Assembly: GCA_964640795.1 (NCBI GenBank)
Contig: CAZXIN010000014.1
Span: 41,108 to 105,107 of the forward strand
Source: M269 sp964640795
Lineage (GTDB): Bacteria > Pseudomonadota > Gammaproteobacteria > Enterobacterales > Alteromonadaceae
Direction of reading: 5' to 3'
DNA: 64,000 bases
In this document: piece by piece, positions 25,501 to 32,488 of the stretch
How positions within the stretch are numbered: position 1 is the stretch's first letter
Layout of the letters: every line of letters begins with the position of its first letter
Translations under genes and position numbers: made by a program
The notes under the pieces: model-generated
What the model saw: only the letters and a program-made list of their open reading frames with translations
The model's database searches: none
Told to the model about the DNA's origin: nothing

Positions 25501-26584
25501 GCAATGGCAGCTCATAGCCAGCCCGTCTTGGCATACAAAACTATCTGGCCCCCCTGTCATCTTGGAGCAGCAAGAGGCGCTTGAGTACTTCGTTTACAAT
25601 TTCTACCCTTATACAAACGAAACTATCAGAATAGAAGCTTCTCGCCCGGACGCTGTTGAAGGCAATGTACTAGCGATAGATTCGGTTACTCAAACCATAG
25701 AACACGGCACTCGCACATCCAAGATGACCTTGTCTTTCACCTATCGCAGTACACGGGGTGGCGAACACATCATCAAGCTGCCAACTAACTACCAGTTGAA
25801 AGAAATAAAAAGCGACAACAGACTGATCAATCAGCAACCCGAAGCAGGTTTGCTAGCTATTCCAATTCTACCTGGCGAGCACAACGTGAACGTTGTTATG
25901 AGAGCGACAGTAGAAGAGGCAATCGCTTTTGCAACCCCAACTGTCGATCTCAATGCACCCTCTAGCAATATCACAACCATAGTGAATATGAACAACCAGC
26001 GTTGGATATTGTGGACAGACGGACCATTGCTCGGGCCAGCTATTCTATACTGGGTTGAATTTTTAGCTTTTGTACTGACGGCTTTACTGCTCTCTAAAGT
26101 TAGGTTTTCACCCTTAAGCACAGTAGGTTGGATTATTCTTGGAGTCGGGTTAAGTCTCAACAACTGGGGTATTTTGATGCTAACTGCTCTCTGGTTCGCG
26201 TCATTGACCGCAAGCAAGTATAGGCCCGCAAACCTCAATCACAGCACCTTTAATGTGTCACAAACCCTGCTCTACGCTTTGTCGATTATAACGATATTGG
26301 CATTAATAACGATTGTACCGACCAGCTTGCTAAGCTCTCCCAGCATGGGTATTGAAGGATATCAATCATACGGTAATCACCTTGCTTGGTTTGCTGATAA
26401 ATCTGATGGTGTTCTGCCAAAAGCCAGTGTCTTCAGTGTTTCAACATGGTTTTACAAAGCCATGATGCTTGTGTGGGTTATTTGGCTCAGTATTTCTTTA
26501 GTCAATTGGGTAAAATGGGCGTGGCGGACATTAGGTGAACAAGGGTATTGGCGAACCCGAAAGCCGAAAAATAATACTGATTGA
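22568..26584 (+). CDS. Very large inner-membrane protein with TonB-box-like segment, unknown function
   Basis: A 1338-residue protein I do not recognise. A signal peptide covers about residues 1-21. A long periplasmic, beta-rich region follows to about 460, then a cluster of hydrophobic helices (about 465-565), a loop with EKITVTGSR at 608-616, a helix near 665-690 and another near 705-722. A second long periplasmic beta-rich region runs to about 1155, and at least five more helices complete the C-terminus. EKITVTGSR matches the TonB-box/plug entry of many outer-membrane receptors in this group. The ATG lies one base after a MITE end; the only possible ribosome site is TTTAGG at 22557-22562, inside the repeat. 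Transcription and translation of this gene may therefore depend on the element. Confidence 0.7.
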   Translation: MNRFFIFFNVLLSLSFPLQAQDDIPQPLKPWTTWVLDGSEHVTCPFINNANYLNKENHLCAWSGKLSIDAQNSGAAFEQYWQVLVESFIPLPGDEEHWPESVTVNNKALPIINHANKPSIKLRPGEYRIKGIFNWTKVPANIDIPANIALVELHVNQDEVLFPKIDNNELWFQESAQNESELDAVEIDVVRRMSDGPHLLSETIVSLDVSGKSREVILGQPLLNNFKLIGLKGSVPAFLDADGLLHAKVKPGEWDIVIQAYAPPETLSWSRPPVSHQWPKDEVWVFSTNEKMRIGKLNGAKLIDNSQVDMPNHWYNLPSYLVTTEDTITYDVQHRGKPLHLENQLSLKRTLWMSFDKSIYTFNDHIEGDMIEGWRLSLLQPFTLESAEDQDGSVLITTLDEQERGIENRYPEVDVFARGIIDYSGQLPVAGWDSDFERVSIDLNIPPGNKLFAVFGADRATDTWWGNWSIWSSFIVLLASIVAGRLISIIAGIATGIMLLMIYQESGAPVIAILNLLAAITIHKHQPFDRLKVWINAYWVTSTVIAVGAILFFSATQIRTVIHPQLASKNTTYSSNNFSDKSLAANKTSPILEVRQELASTQLADTMEKITVTGSRVSSVPVIERYQSDALIQAGSGVPNWQWNSHRISWSSPVAAGQTFDIIVLSATVYRILKILSILVIALWLYSVSKDALLSIIARIKQQHITASIALLLLSPFYSTTTEADELPSQALLAELKERLTQAPLCAPQCASINHLNVKSDRDVLTLTISVHATARTAVALPRSEFWRAETLMLNKEPLQVMVKEAQWIYIPVELGISIVTLKGRIASADNFQLQFKEQPQTVSIQPSEVWEIVGNSENNTLTGNTLEFIATAREQNDEQPSTRYNTQPFVQVKRVIALDQFWRVTTVVKRIAPATGSVNLHVPLLDGERILTGDTKIEDNHVVITIPAGVDSVSWRSNLFRKEAIELKATDHKHMIEQWQLIASPSWHTKLSGPPVILEQQEALEYFVYNFYPYTNETIRIEASRPDAVEGNVLAIDSVTQTIEHGTRTSKMTLSFTYRSTRGGEHIIKLPTNYQLKEIKSDNRLINQQPEAGLLAIPILPGEHNVNVVMRATVEEAIAFATPTVDLNAPSSNITTIVNMNNQRWILWTDGPLLGPAILYWVEFLAFVLTALLLSKVRFSPLSTVGWIILGVGLSLNNWGILMLTALWFASLTASKYRPANLNHSTFNVSQTLLYALSIITILALITIVPTSLLSSPSMGIEGYQSYGNHLAWFADKSDGVLPKASVFSVSTWFYKAMMLVWVIWLSISLVNWVKWAWRTLGEQGYWRTRKPKNNTD

Positions 26585-26600
26585 TAGTATAGATTTAAGT

Positions 26601-26642
26601 CGAAATAAGCGTTGCCCTAAATGTTAAGGTTTGCTTATTTCG
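26601..26642. terminator. Convergent terminator-like hairpin
   Basis: CGAAATAAGC (26601-26610) pairs perfectly with GCTTATTTCG (26633-26642). It lies between the large membrane-protein gene and yigZ, and its right arm overlaps the last codons of yigZ. The loop is 22 bases, so efficiency is uncertain. Confidence 0.4.
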
Positions 26643-27235
26643 ATGTTGCCACCTGTCACATTAACCAGATCAACTTCGAACTTTTCTAGTTGGTCTTTAG
26701 CCACGTCTAACGAAGCTGAAACCTGTCGATGGTAGTTTGTCGCCAAATTGTCAATATCGTAACGGCCCAGTAGCCTCGAAATGTGGCCTTCATAACTGTA
26801 GTCATAAACGAGTTCTATGCTTGTTCTGGCAACTTTAGTTTGTGTAGTTAAATTTTGAAGCGCTTGTGAGACAGCATCTGAATAGGCTCTCTGCAAGCCA
26901 CCAGTACCAAGTTTAGTACCACCAAAGTAACGAACAACAGCAACAACAATATCTCCTAGCCCACTATGCTCAAGTATTTTTAGTATAGGCATACCAGCTG
27001 TTCCACTCGGTTCTCCATCATCACTCATTGAGCGAATAGTTGATTTTGGAGAGCCTACGATATAAGCCCAACAGACATGATTCGCCTTCGGGTGTTTTTC
27101 ACGCAAGTCCCGAATAAAGTTATCGGCTACTTGTTTACTGTCAGCACAATCAACAAAGGTCAAAAACTTACTGCGCTTTATTTCAAGTTCGGTTTGCCCC
27201 GAACTCTTTGGGATAAGGTATACCTCATTCGTCAT
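26624..27235 (-). CDS. yigZ: YigZ/IMPACT family protein
   Basis: A 203-residue protein of the UPF0029/IMPACT family. The N-domain carries the signature SDDGEPSGTAGMPIL and VVAVVRYFGGTKLGTGGLQRAYSDA; the C-terminal part is the short ferredoxin-like domain. The length matches E. coli YigZ (204). Eukaryotic IMPACT regulates the kinase GCN2; the bacterial role is unproven, possibly ribosome- or nucleic-acid-related. It is followed 18 bases upstream on the same strand by the DMT transporter, so both may be co-transcribed. Confidence 0.93.
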   Translation of the reverse strand: MTNEVYLIPKSSGQTELEIKRSKFLTFVDCADSKQVADNFIRDLREKHPKANHVCWAYIVGSPKSTIRSMSDDGEPSGTAGMPILKILEHSGLGDIVVAVVRYFGGTKLGTGGLQRAYSDAVSQALQNLTTQTKVARTSIELVYDYSYEGHISRLLGRYDIDNLATNYHRQVSASLDVAKDQLEKFEVDLVNVTGGNIEISKP

Positions 27236-27253
27236 GCTTATACACCTTAATAG

Positions 27254-28132
27254 CTATGCCCACATCACTAAAACGGCAGCAATAGCAATCAATAAGAGGC
27301 CAATAACTTCATTAGACTTCACCTTGTTTTTTAACCAAAACATCGCTATCAACATGGTGAACAAAACCTCAATTTGCCCTAGCGTTTTAACATAAGCCAC
27401 TTGTTGCAATGCCATTGCACTAAACCAGCATATGGACCCTAAACAACTAGTAACACTAGTCGCAAAGGTCATTTTAGCTTGCTGCTTTAGTGCACCAAAT
27501 GTACTTCTATGTTTTAACATGATGTAAATAATCAGTATGGATGTCTGAATACACAATACCCAAAGTAAAACCCATGCAGCGCTGTGAGGGAAAGGAACAT
27601 CAAGCCTATGGCTTGCCTCTCGAACAAACAGAGAAGTCAACGCGAAACAAGCACCACAAAACAAACCGATGACAAGCGTTTTAGGGTTTATACCACCAAC
27701 ATACCGACCACCACTGCTCAGGGTAAAAACAGCAATGGCGCCAAAAAAAACACCTAACCAACCTAAAGCATTAAGGTGACTGCCAAAAAACAATGTCCCC
27801 AATATCGCTGCAACTAACGCCTCACTTTTCGCGAGACCAGCCCCGACGGAAAAGTTTTTCTGTTTGAATAGAATCACCATCAAAGCGGTTGCCGCAATTT
27901 GTGACACTGCCGCGATAAACACGATACCGACAAACTCCCAACTGACATCGGGAAATGCTTGTGGTGAAAAATGCTGGAGTAGGACTAAATAAGCGAGAGC
28001 GATCGGGGGTGCAAAAATAAAACGCGCGAGTGTTACACCTGATGTACTCACATGAGCACTGAGTTTACTTTGCAGTGCATTACGAAATGTCTGCATCACA
28101 ACTGCAGTTAGTGTAAAAAGTACCCAGCTCAA
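27254..28132 (-). CDS. EamA/DMT superfamily transporter
   Basis: A 292-residue inner-membrane protein with ten predicted helices in two five-helix EamA repeats. Examples are the helix pair near LAKSEALVAAILGTLFFGSHL in the first half and LGQIEVLFTMLIAMFWLKNKV in the second, the usual positions of the conserved EamA signature. Such proteins export or import metabolites; no substrate is predicted. The likely start is TTG at 28132; the following residues SWVLFTLTAVVMQTF already form the first helix. It lies upstream of yigZ in the same direction. Confidence 0.88.
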   Translation of the reverse strand: MSWVLFTLTAVVMQTFRNALQSKLSAHVSTSGVTLARFIFAPPIALAYLVLLQHFSPQAFPDVSWEFVGIVFIAAVSQIAATALMVILFKQKNFSVGAGLAKSEALVAAILGTLFFGSHLNALGWLGVFFGAIAVFTLSSGGRYVGGINPKTLVIGLFCGACFALTSLFVREASHRLDVPFPHSAAWVLLWVLCIQTSILIIYIMLKHRSTFGALKQQAKMTFATSVTSCLGSICWFSAMALQQVAYVKTLGQIEVLFTMLIAMFWLKNKVKSNEVIGLLLIAIAAVLVMWA

Positions 28133-28300
28133 TCTAATGCCAACCTATAGATTTAATTTATCAATCATATCATAAAGTTAACATCTTCTCTGCCCGTCAC
28201 TGATATAGGTAACATCAGTGCTCGGAGTAAACATTACGTTGCAGCTCACTCATTCATACATCGACATTTAGTCAATTTATTGAATAATTTAACTTGATTC

Positions 28301-28316
28301 TACGAAAACTATCGTA
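28301..28316. promoter_or_regulatory. Operator O1 TACGA-N6-TCGTA inside promoter of the lipoprotein gene
   Basis: A perfect dyad with 5-base arms and 6-base spacer. It lies in the 17-base spacer between a -35 TTGATT (28294-28299) and a -10 TATCTT (28317-28322). Two more copies with the same arms and spacing occur at 28335-28350 and 28674-28689. Bound repressor would block polymerase; the adjacent BlaI-type protein is the obvious candidate. Confidence 0.65.
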
Positions 28317-28334
28317 TATCTTTTTACGCAGAAG

Positions 28335-28350
28335 TACGACACTCGTCGTA
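28335..28350. promoter_or_regulatory. Operator O2 TACGA-N6-TCGTA
   Basis: Second perfect copy, 34 bases after O1 centre to centre, near the expected transcription start of the lipoprotein gene. A distance close to three helical turns would place the two repressor dimers on about the same face of the DNA. Confidence 0.65.
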
Positions 28351-28408
28351 GACTTTGAAAACACATTGAAAATTGATTTCAAACACCCTACTTGAAAGGA
28401 GAAGTAAA

Positions 28409-28576
28409 ATTAAAAAATTAAACTACTTTTTATTAACGGCTATAGCTGCAGCTTCACTGATGTTAGGCGGGTGCGCTTCGACATCTGGTGCAAATGATGA
28501 AAAGAGCACAAAAAAGACATCACAAGCACAATCTTCTTGTACTAGCAGCTCCTCACGCCTTAAACGTAAATGTTAA
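28409..28576 (+). CDS. Small Ser/Lys-rich lipoprotein, probable AUU start
   Basis: A 55-residue lipoprotein. The residues after the proposed start, KKLNYFLLTAIAAASLMLGG, form a textbook signal with lipobox LGGC (C22), followed by a short polar Ser/Lys-rich tail ending in Cys. No ATG, GTG or TTG lies at the right place: the only start fitting the AGGAG at 28397-28401 (7-base spacing) is ATT at 28409. An in-frame TTG at 28373 has no ribosome site and would add twelve residues before the signal. AUU starts are rare and known to be used for regulated genes such as infC. It is first in the BlaI/M56 locus, under operators O1 and O2. Confidence 0.62.
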   Translation: MKKLNYFLLTAIAAASLMLGGCASTSGANDEKSTKKTSQAQSSCTSSSSRLKRKC

Positions 28577-28613
28577 CACACCTTCCCTGGTGATTTTATG
28601 GGCAGATAGCGAC

Positions 28614-28633
28614 GATATTTCGTATGAAATATC
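28614..28633. promoter_or_regulatory. Inverted repeat GATATTTC-N4-GAAATATC
   Basis: A perfect 8-bp-arm dyad in the 156-base gap between the lipoprotein and repressor genes. It lacks a T-run, so it is more likely an operator or RNA hairpin than a terminator. Its left part overlaps a partial match to the TCGTA half-site. Confidence 0.35.
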
Positions 28634-28673
28634 ATCTCATTTGCCCTATTTTTCAACAAAGACTTGCAAATCC

Positions 28674-28689
28674 TACGATTCTTTTCGTA
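28674..28689. promoter_or_regulatory. Operator O3 TACGA-N6-TCGTA inside promoter of the blaI-like gene
   Basis: Third perfect copy of the dyad. It lies between a -35 TTGCAA (28664-28669) and a -10 TATATT (28688-28693), overlapping the first bases of the latter. It would make the repressor gene at 28733 autoregulated. Confidence 0.65.
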
Positions 28690-28732
28690 TATTAACTGTA
28701 GCTAGAAATCGATTACTTGCACAGGCAATGGT

Positions 28733-29122
28733 ATGAGCAAATCAAAATTTAAAAATGTCCCCACTGAGGCTGAGCTAGAAGTGCTTAAAGTCTTATGGAA
28801 GAAAGAGCCTGCGACAGTTAGACAATTATACGAAGAAATCAATAAAAAACAGAAGTGTGCATACACGACCACATTGAAAATGTTGCAGATAATGCATGAG
28901 AAGGAGCTCGTCAGTCGTGATGAGTCTAATCGTGCCCATGTCTATACGGCTATCTATTCAGAAGAGCAAACACAAAAGTCTATTTTATCGAACATCGTAG
29001 CAAAAGCGTTCGGTGGTTCTAAGTTTGACTTAGTTGTTAGGGCTCTAGGAGAGACCGCAAGTACTGAAGAAATATCAGAAATTCGCAATTTACTTGACGA
29101 GCTAGAAGATAGTAAGCAATAA
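28733..29122 (+). CDS. BlaI/MecI/CopY family transcriptional repressor
   Basis: A 129-residue winged-helix repressor. Helices PTEAELEVLKVLWKK and TVRQLYEEI, the recognition helix region CAYTTTLKMLQIMHEKELV and the wing with a conserved basic stretch are at residues 9-70. The C-terminal dimerisation helices (SILSNIVAKAFGGS, EEISEIRNLLDELE) include the segment where BlaI is cut by its protease pathway. It is followed 14 bases later by an M56 peptidase, the usual BlaR1/MecR1-type partner. Three dyads in this locus are its likely binding sites. No beta-lactamase gene is adjacent, so the regulated process is unknown. Confidence 0.93.
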   Translation: MSKSKFKNVPTEAELEVLKVLWKKEPATVRQLYEEINKKQKCAYTTTLKMLQIMHEKELVSRDESNRAHVYTAIYSEEQTQKSILSNIVAKAFGGSKFDLVVRALGETASTEEISEIRNLLDELEDSKQ

Positions 29123-29136
29123 CGGGGGCGATTGTC

Positions 29137-30945
29137 ATGGAGACTATACAATACTTACTAGATGACATTGTGCTTTTAAGCCTCTCAAAGACTTTATTGC
29201 ACTTTATATGGCAAGGTGCCGGGCTTGCAGCGACTCTCTATGTCATTCTAAAATTAATGGATAACCAATACTCTCGTTTGCGTTATTTATCAGGGCTTGC
29301 GATTCTCGGTTTAATTGTTGTTACCCCTATATTCACTTTTCTTCACTTTTATGACAGCGCTTCGACATCTAGCGTCGCTCATATCGTTAGCGCTCAACAA
29401 ATCGTTTCGGCCAGCTCAAACACAACTGACTCTTTTTTTGACTGGAACTCCTTACTACCTATTGTATCGATAAGCTGGTTACTCGGCGTTTGTTGGTTCA
29501 GTGCACAGTTACTCTATGAAGTTCATAAAGTAAAATTATTACCTCGTTATGGAACAAGCCCTGTAGATGAGCATGTTCAAAAAGTATTTGATGCGTTAAT
29601 CGTGCAGCTAAAGGCTAGCAAGGCTACTCGACTGATGGCATCAACGAAAGCCGAAGTGCCTATGGTCATTGGGTGGTTGAAACCTATCGTACTCGTGCCT
29701 GCATCAATGCTCACTGGCTTGACTCCTGCTCAGCTAGAAATGCTACTCGCACATGAATTAGCTCACGTTAAAAGGCATGACTACTTAATCAACTTTTTCC
29801 AAAACTTAGTAGAAGTTCTCTTCTTCTTCCACCCCTGTGTCAAATGGATATCAAACCAAATCAGAGTTGAACGCGAGTATTGCTGTGATGATATTGCTGT
29901 TACATGTTGTGGTAACTCAATGGCTTATGCAAGAGCACTCACTAACGCCGAATTGATTCGTCGAGATAATATTCCTCAATTAGCCATGGCAGCGACAGGT
30001 GGGGATTTAAAGAAACGCGTTATGCGTTTAGTGAAGCACCAAGACTGCTCTACTCACCAATCAAACAACTGGTTAAGTAAGCTATTTGCTGGCGTTGCTG
30101 GTATTGGCTTGGTGTTTTGTTTTTCGATTGCTCCTCAATTAGCGACAGCCGATTCAGCGCAAGCTCCTAGAACACCACTTTCTGAGTTACCGCTATTAGA
30201 TGAAATTGACGAAGCTCAAGTCCAGCAAACCCAACAACCGGAAAGTATCGACACAACCTTAGTACAGCAGGATCCAGAACCGCCTACAGAGTCAGGAAAG
30301 GACTTAAAACTGGAACTTGATACGCCTACTACCCAATACACTCAAAGTAACAAAGAGCAAACGCCGCCTCAAAATGAAGTTGTTGAAGAACCGATAGTGG
30401 AGCGAGAAGCGACAGTGACTGCAGGAACGCAGCAAAATCAGGAGATCGGTACTGCCATAGAAGCCGAAATAGCGCTTGAGACGGAATCAACAAAGGTTCA
30501 AGTTACTGATGAGCCTGAAGTTAATATCACTCCACAACCTCAACTCGAAACACCCATAGTCGATGTGGTATCTAGCCTCAACAAACCACTGGTTGCTGAA
30601 GTAGAAAAGGCTCAGGTGAACTACGAAAAGGTTGTTGTTGACCCTGAGCTACTTTACGCCGTTGCCCCTAATTACCCTCGTCCAGCACAAAGAAGACAGC
30701 TGGAAGCAGAGTTTAGCGTTACCTTTAGTGTTAACGCTAAAGGTAGAGCTACTGATTTGCAGTTTGAAGACGATGTGAAGTCGTTTTTCAAAAACTCCGT
30801 TAAGTTTGCGTTAAAAAAGTGGCGTTTTAAACCAGGTACTATCGATGGTAAAACTAGCACGATGCAAATAACGAGAGTATTTAGCTTCTCCAATCCTTCG
30901 GACGAACCTTTATACGTTACAGGTTCAAGAATCCCTATTCGATAA
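29137..30945 (+). CDS. M56 (BlaR1-type) membrane peptidase with C-terminal TonB domain
   Basis: A 602-residue inner-membrane protein. Helices at about 15-40, 48-70 and 105-128 precede the zinc peptidase site HELAH (206-210) and the downstream EREYCCDD (245-252). A fourth helix at about 313-332 leads to a periplasmic region rich in Pro, Glu and Gln (340-490). A TonB C-terminal domain follows at about 505-590 (VAPNYPRPAQRR, FSVNAKGRATDL, WRFKPG). The last residues are VTGSRIPIR, a TonB-box-like motif. BlaR1 relatives sense a ligand outside and cleave the BlaI repressor inside. Here the sensor is a TonB domain, so the input may be the state of an outer-membrane receptor. Confidence 0.9.
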   Translation: METIQYLLDDIVLLSLSKTLLHFIWQGAGLAATLYVILKLMDNQYSRLRYLSGLAILGLIVVTPIFTFLHFYDSASTSSVAHIVSAQQIVSASSNTTDSFFDWNSLLPIVSISWLLGVCWFSAQLLYEVHKVKLLPRYGTSPVDEHVQKVFDALIVQLKASKATRLMASTKAEVPMVIGWLKPIVLVPASMLTGLTPAQLEMLLAHELAHVKRHDYLINFFQNLVEVLFFFHPCVKWISNQIRVEREYCCDDIAVTCCGNSMAYARALTNAELIRRDNIPQLAMAATGGDLKKRVMRLVKHQDCSTHQSNNWLSKLFAGVAGIGLVFCFSIAPQLATADSAQAPRTPLSELPLLDEIDEAQVQQTQQPESIDTTLVQQDPEPPTESGKDLKLELDTPTTQYTQSNKEQTPPQNEVVEEPIVEREATVTAGTQQNQEIGTAIEAEIALETESTKVQVTDEPEVNITPQPQLETPIVDVVSSLNKPLVAEVEKAQVNYEKVVVDPELLYAVAPNYPRPAQRRQLEAEFSVTFSVNAKGRATDLQFEDDVKSFFKNSVKFALKKWRFKPGTIDGKTSTMQITRVFSFSNPSDEPLYVTGSRIPIR

Positions 30946-30954
30946 ATCAAACGA

Positions 30955-30984
30955 TGACAGCTTGGCATTTACCCCAAGCTGTCA
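30955..30984. terminator. Bidirectional hairpin between convergent genes
   Basis: TGACAGCTTGG and CCAAGCTGTCA form a perfect 11-bp stem with an 8-base loop, filling the 42-base gap between the M56 gene and the rhodanese gene. It has no strong T-run. Confidence 0.6.
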
Positions 30985-30987
30985 CTC

Positions 30988-31386
30988 TCATGACGATGAG
31001 GTCAATTCAAAACCTTCATCAACCCATCCTGTTACACCACCAATCATTTTCTTTACTGGCCGCTGCATTTTAGCTAACTTAATGGCTGCTTTTTCTGTGG
31101 CATTACAATGTGGCCCAGCACAATAAACAACGAACACAGTGCCTTCAGGATATTCCGACAGCTTATCTTGATTAATCGTTGAGTGTGGCATTAAAACGGC
31201 GCCTGGAATATAACCTTGTTTTGACACTTCTATCGCTCGTACATCAAGTAAAACAAAATCATGTAGATTGTTTTGCATAGCATAATGAACATCCCAGCAG
31301 TCGGTTTCAAATTTCAGTAGGGTTTGAAAATGCGTCAAAGCTTCATCGCTAGGCGCCGGCTTTGGTCTAATTACCATTGAGTACAT
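30988..31386 (-). CDS. Rhodanese-like sulfurtransferase
   Basis: A 132-residue single rhodanese domain from the ATG at 31386, chosen for its TGGAG ribosome site; a longer reading adds fifteen doubtful residues. The active-site loop is VVYCAGPHCNAT, with the first Cys as the persulfide-forming residue, preceded by LLDVRAIEVSKQGYIPGA, the standard CH2A region. It probably moves sulfur or detoxifies a thiol-reactive compound. It is divergent from the ftrA-like regulator, a pairing seen elsewhere, and may be its target. Confidence 0.88.
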   Translation of the reverse strand: MYSMVIRPKPAPSDEALTHFQTLLKFETDCWDVHYAMQNNLHDFVLLDVRAIEVSKQGYIPGAVLMPHSTINQDKLSEYPEGTVFVVYCAGPHCNATEKAAIKLAKMQRPVKKMIGGVTGWVDEGFELTSSS

Positions 31387-31401
31387 AATTTTCTCCAGTT
31401 G

Positions 31402-31453
31402 TAATACCAATCTATCTAATGAAGTGATCACTCAGAAATTCTGACAGGTATTA
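31402..31453. promoter_or_regulatory. Palindromic element between rhodanese and ftrA genes
   Basis: The ends TAATACC (31402-31408) and GGTATTA (31447-31453) are inverted repeats, and a perfect AGTGATCACT palindrome is at 31423-31432. The nested symmetry in a divergent promoter suggests an operator for the AraC-type regulator; a small MITE remnant is the alternative. Confidence 0.4.
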
Positions 31454-31533
31454 AAAATAAGTAACATTGGCGAAAAAGACATTGTTCGTTAATATTAAGA
31501 CAGTGTGATTTGAAAAAATAAGCAGAGGCTGCC

Positions 31534-32469
31534 ATGAATGTTACTATCTTGCTAACCGAACAGTTATCTCTATTCGAGTTCGCCTGTGCTACCGAATTAT
31601 TTGCTCTACCCCGCCCTGACTTTAAAGAATGGTACAATACACGCGTTGTATCTCTCACTACCCACTACCGTGAAAACATTTGTCAAACAGGTTTAATTTG
31701 TGAAACAGTCCAAACACTGCCATCAACAGACTTACTGGTGATCCCAAGCTTCCCTGTTAAACAAAACCACCTCTCTGCAAAAGTAGCTGAGGCTATCCTT
31801 AATCATTATCGACATGGCGGACGAATCATCAGCTTTTGCTCAGGTGTTTTCCTCTTAGCTCGATTAGGCATACTCGATAAGCGAGTGGCAATAACTCACT
31901 GGCAATACGCTGATACGTTCAAAGAGCAATTTCCTCATATCGATTATAAGGACGATGTTTTATACCACTATGATGGTGTGATAGGTTGCTCTGCTGGCAG
32001 CGCAGCCGCTATTGATCTAGGCATCGAAGTCATACGCCAAGATTTTGGTTATGAATATGCCAATAAAGTAGCAAGACGACTGGTTCTGCCAGCCCACAGA
32101 AGTGGAGGACAATCTCAGTATGTAGAAAAGCCTATTCCGACAACTAGGGGCAATGTTTCTCAAGTATTGGAATGGGCAATTAAACACTTATCGGCAGATA
32201 TATCGGTTAATGATCTAGCTGAAAAAGCGAATATGACACGACGTACCTTTGATAGAAAGTTTCGCAAGACTTACAACATGTCGCCACTAGAATGGCTCAC
32301 TGAACGCAAATTAGATATCGTAAAAACCTTATTAGAAACAACAAACTTATCGGTAGAAGCGATAGCTCCAAAAGCAGGATTCGACAACCCTATCACACTG
32401 CGTCATCATTTTAAGAAATCGCTTTCCGTTACGCCTACACGCTACCGAGAAACCTTTGTTAACTCCTAG
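31534..32469 (+). CDS. ftrA: FtrA-type AraC regulator with GATase1-like sensor domain
   Basis: A 311-residue regulator. Residues about 3-180 are a DJ-1/PfpI (GATase1-like) domain with the nucleophile-elbow-like IISFCSGVFLLARLG and the LDKRVAITHW segment. Residues about 205-305 are an AraC DNA-binding domain with two helix-turn-helix units (NDLAEKANMTRRTFDRKF, VEAIAPKAGFDNPITLRHHFKK). The overall match is to FtrA. Such proteins activate neighbouring genes in response to small molecules; the rhodanese gene across the divergent promoter is the natural target. The start follows a GCAGAGGCTGCC ribosome region. Confidence 0.9.
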   Translation: MNVTILLTEQLSLFEFACATELFALPRPDFKEWYNTRVVSLTTHYRENICQTGLICETVQTLPSTDLLVIPSFPVKQNHLSAKVAEAILNHYRHGGRIISFCSGVFLLARLGILDKRVAITHWQYADTFKEQFPHIDYKDDVLYHYDGVIGCSAGSAAAIDLGIEVIRQDFGYEYANKVARRLVLPAHRSGGQSQYVEKPIPTTRGNVSQVLEWAIKHLSADISVNDLAEKANMTRRTFDRKFRKTYNMSPLEWLTERKLDIVKTLLETTNLSVEAIAPKAGFDNPITLRHHFKKSLSVTPTRYRETFVNS

Positions 32470-32488
32470 AACGTATTCAAATAATGAG

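Noticed and set aside
28373..28576. TTG start at 28373 for the small lipoprotein
   Set aside because: No ribosome site, and it adds twelve non-signal residues before a complete lipoprotein signal; ATT at 28409 with AGGAG fits better.
28488..28736. Plus-strand frame of 82 codons between the lipoprotein and blaI-like genes
   Set aside because: It runs across the lipoprotein in another frame and over operator O3 and the promoter; composition is not protein-like.
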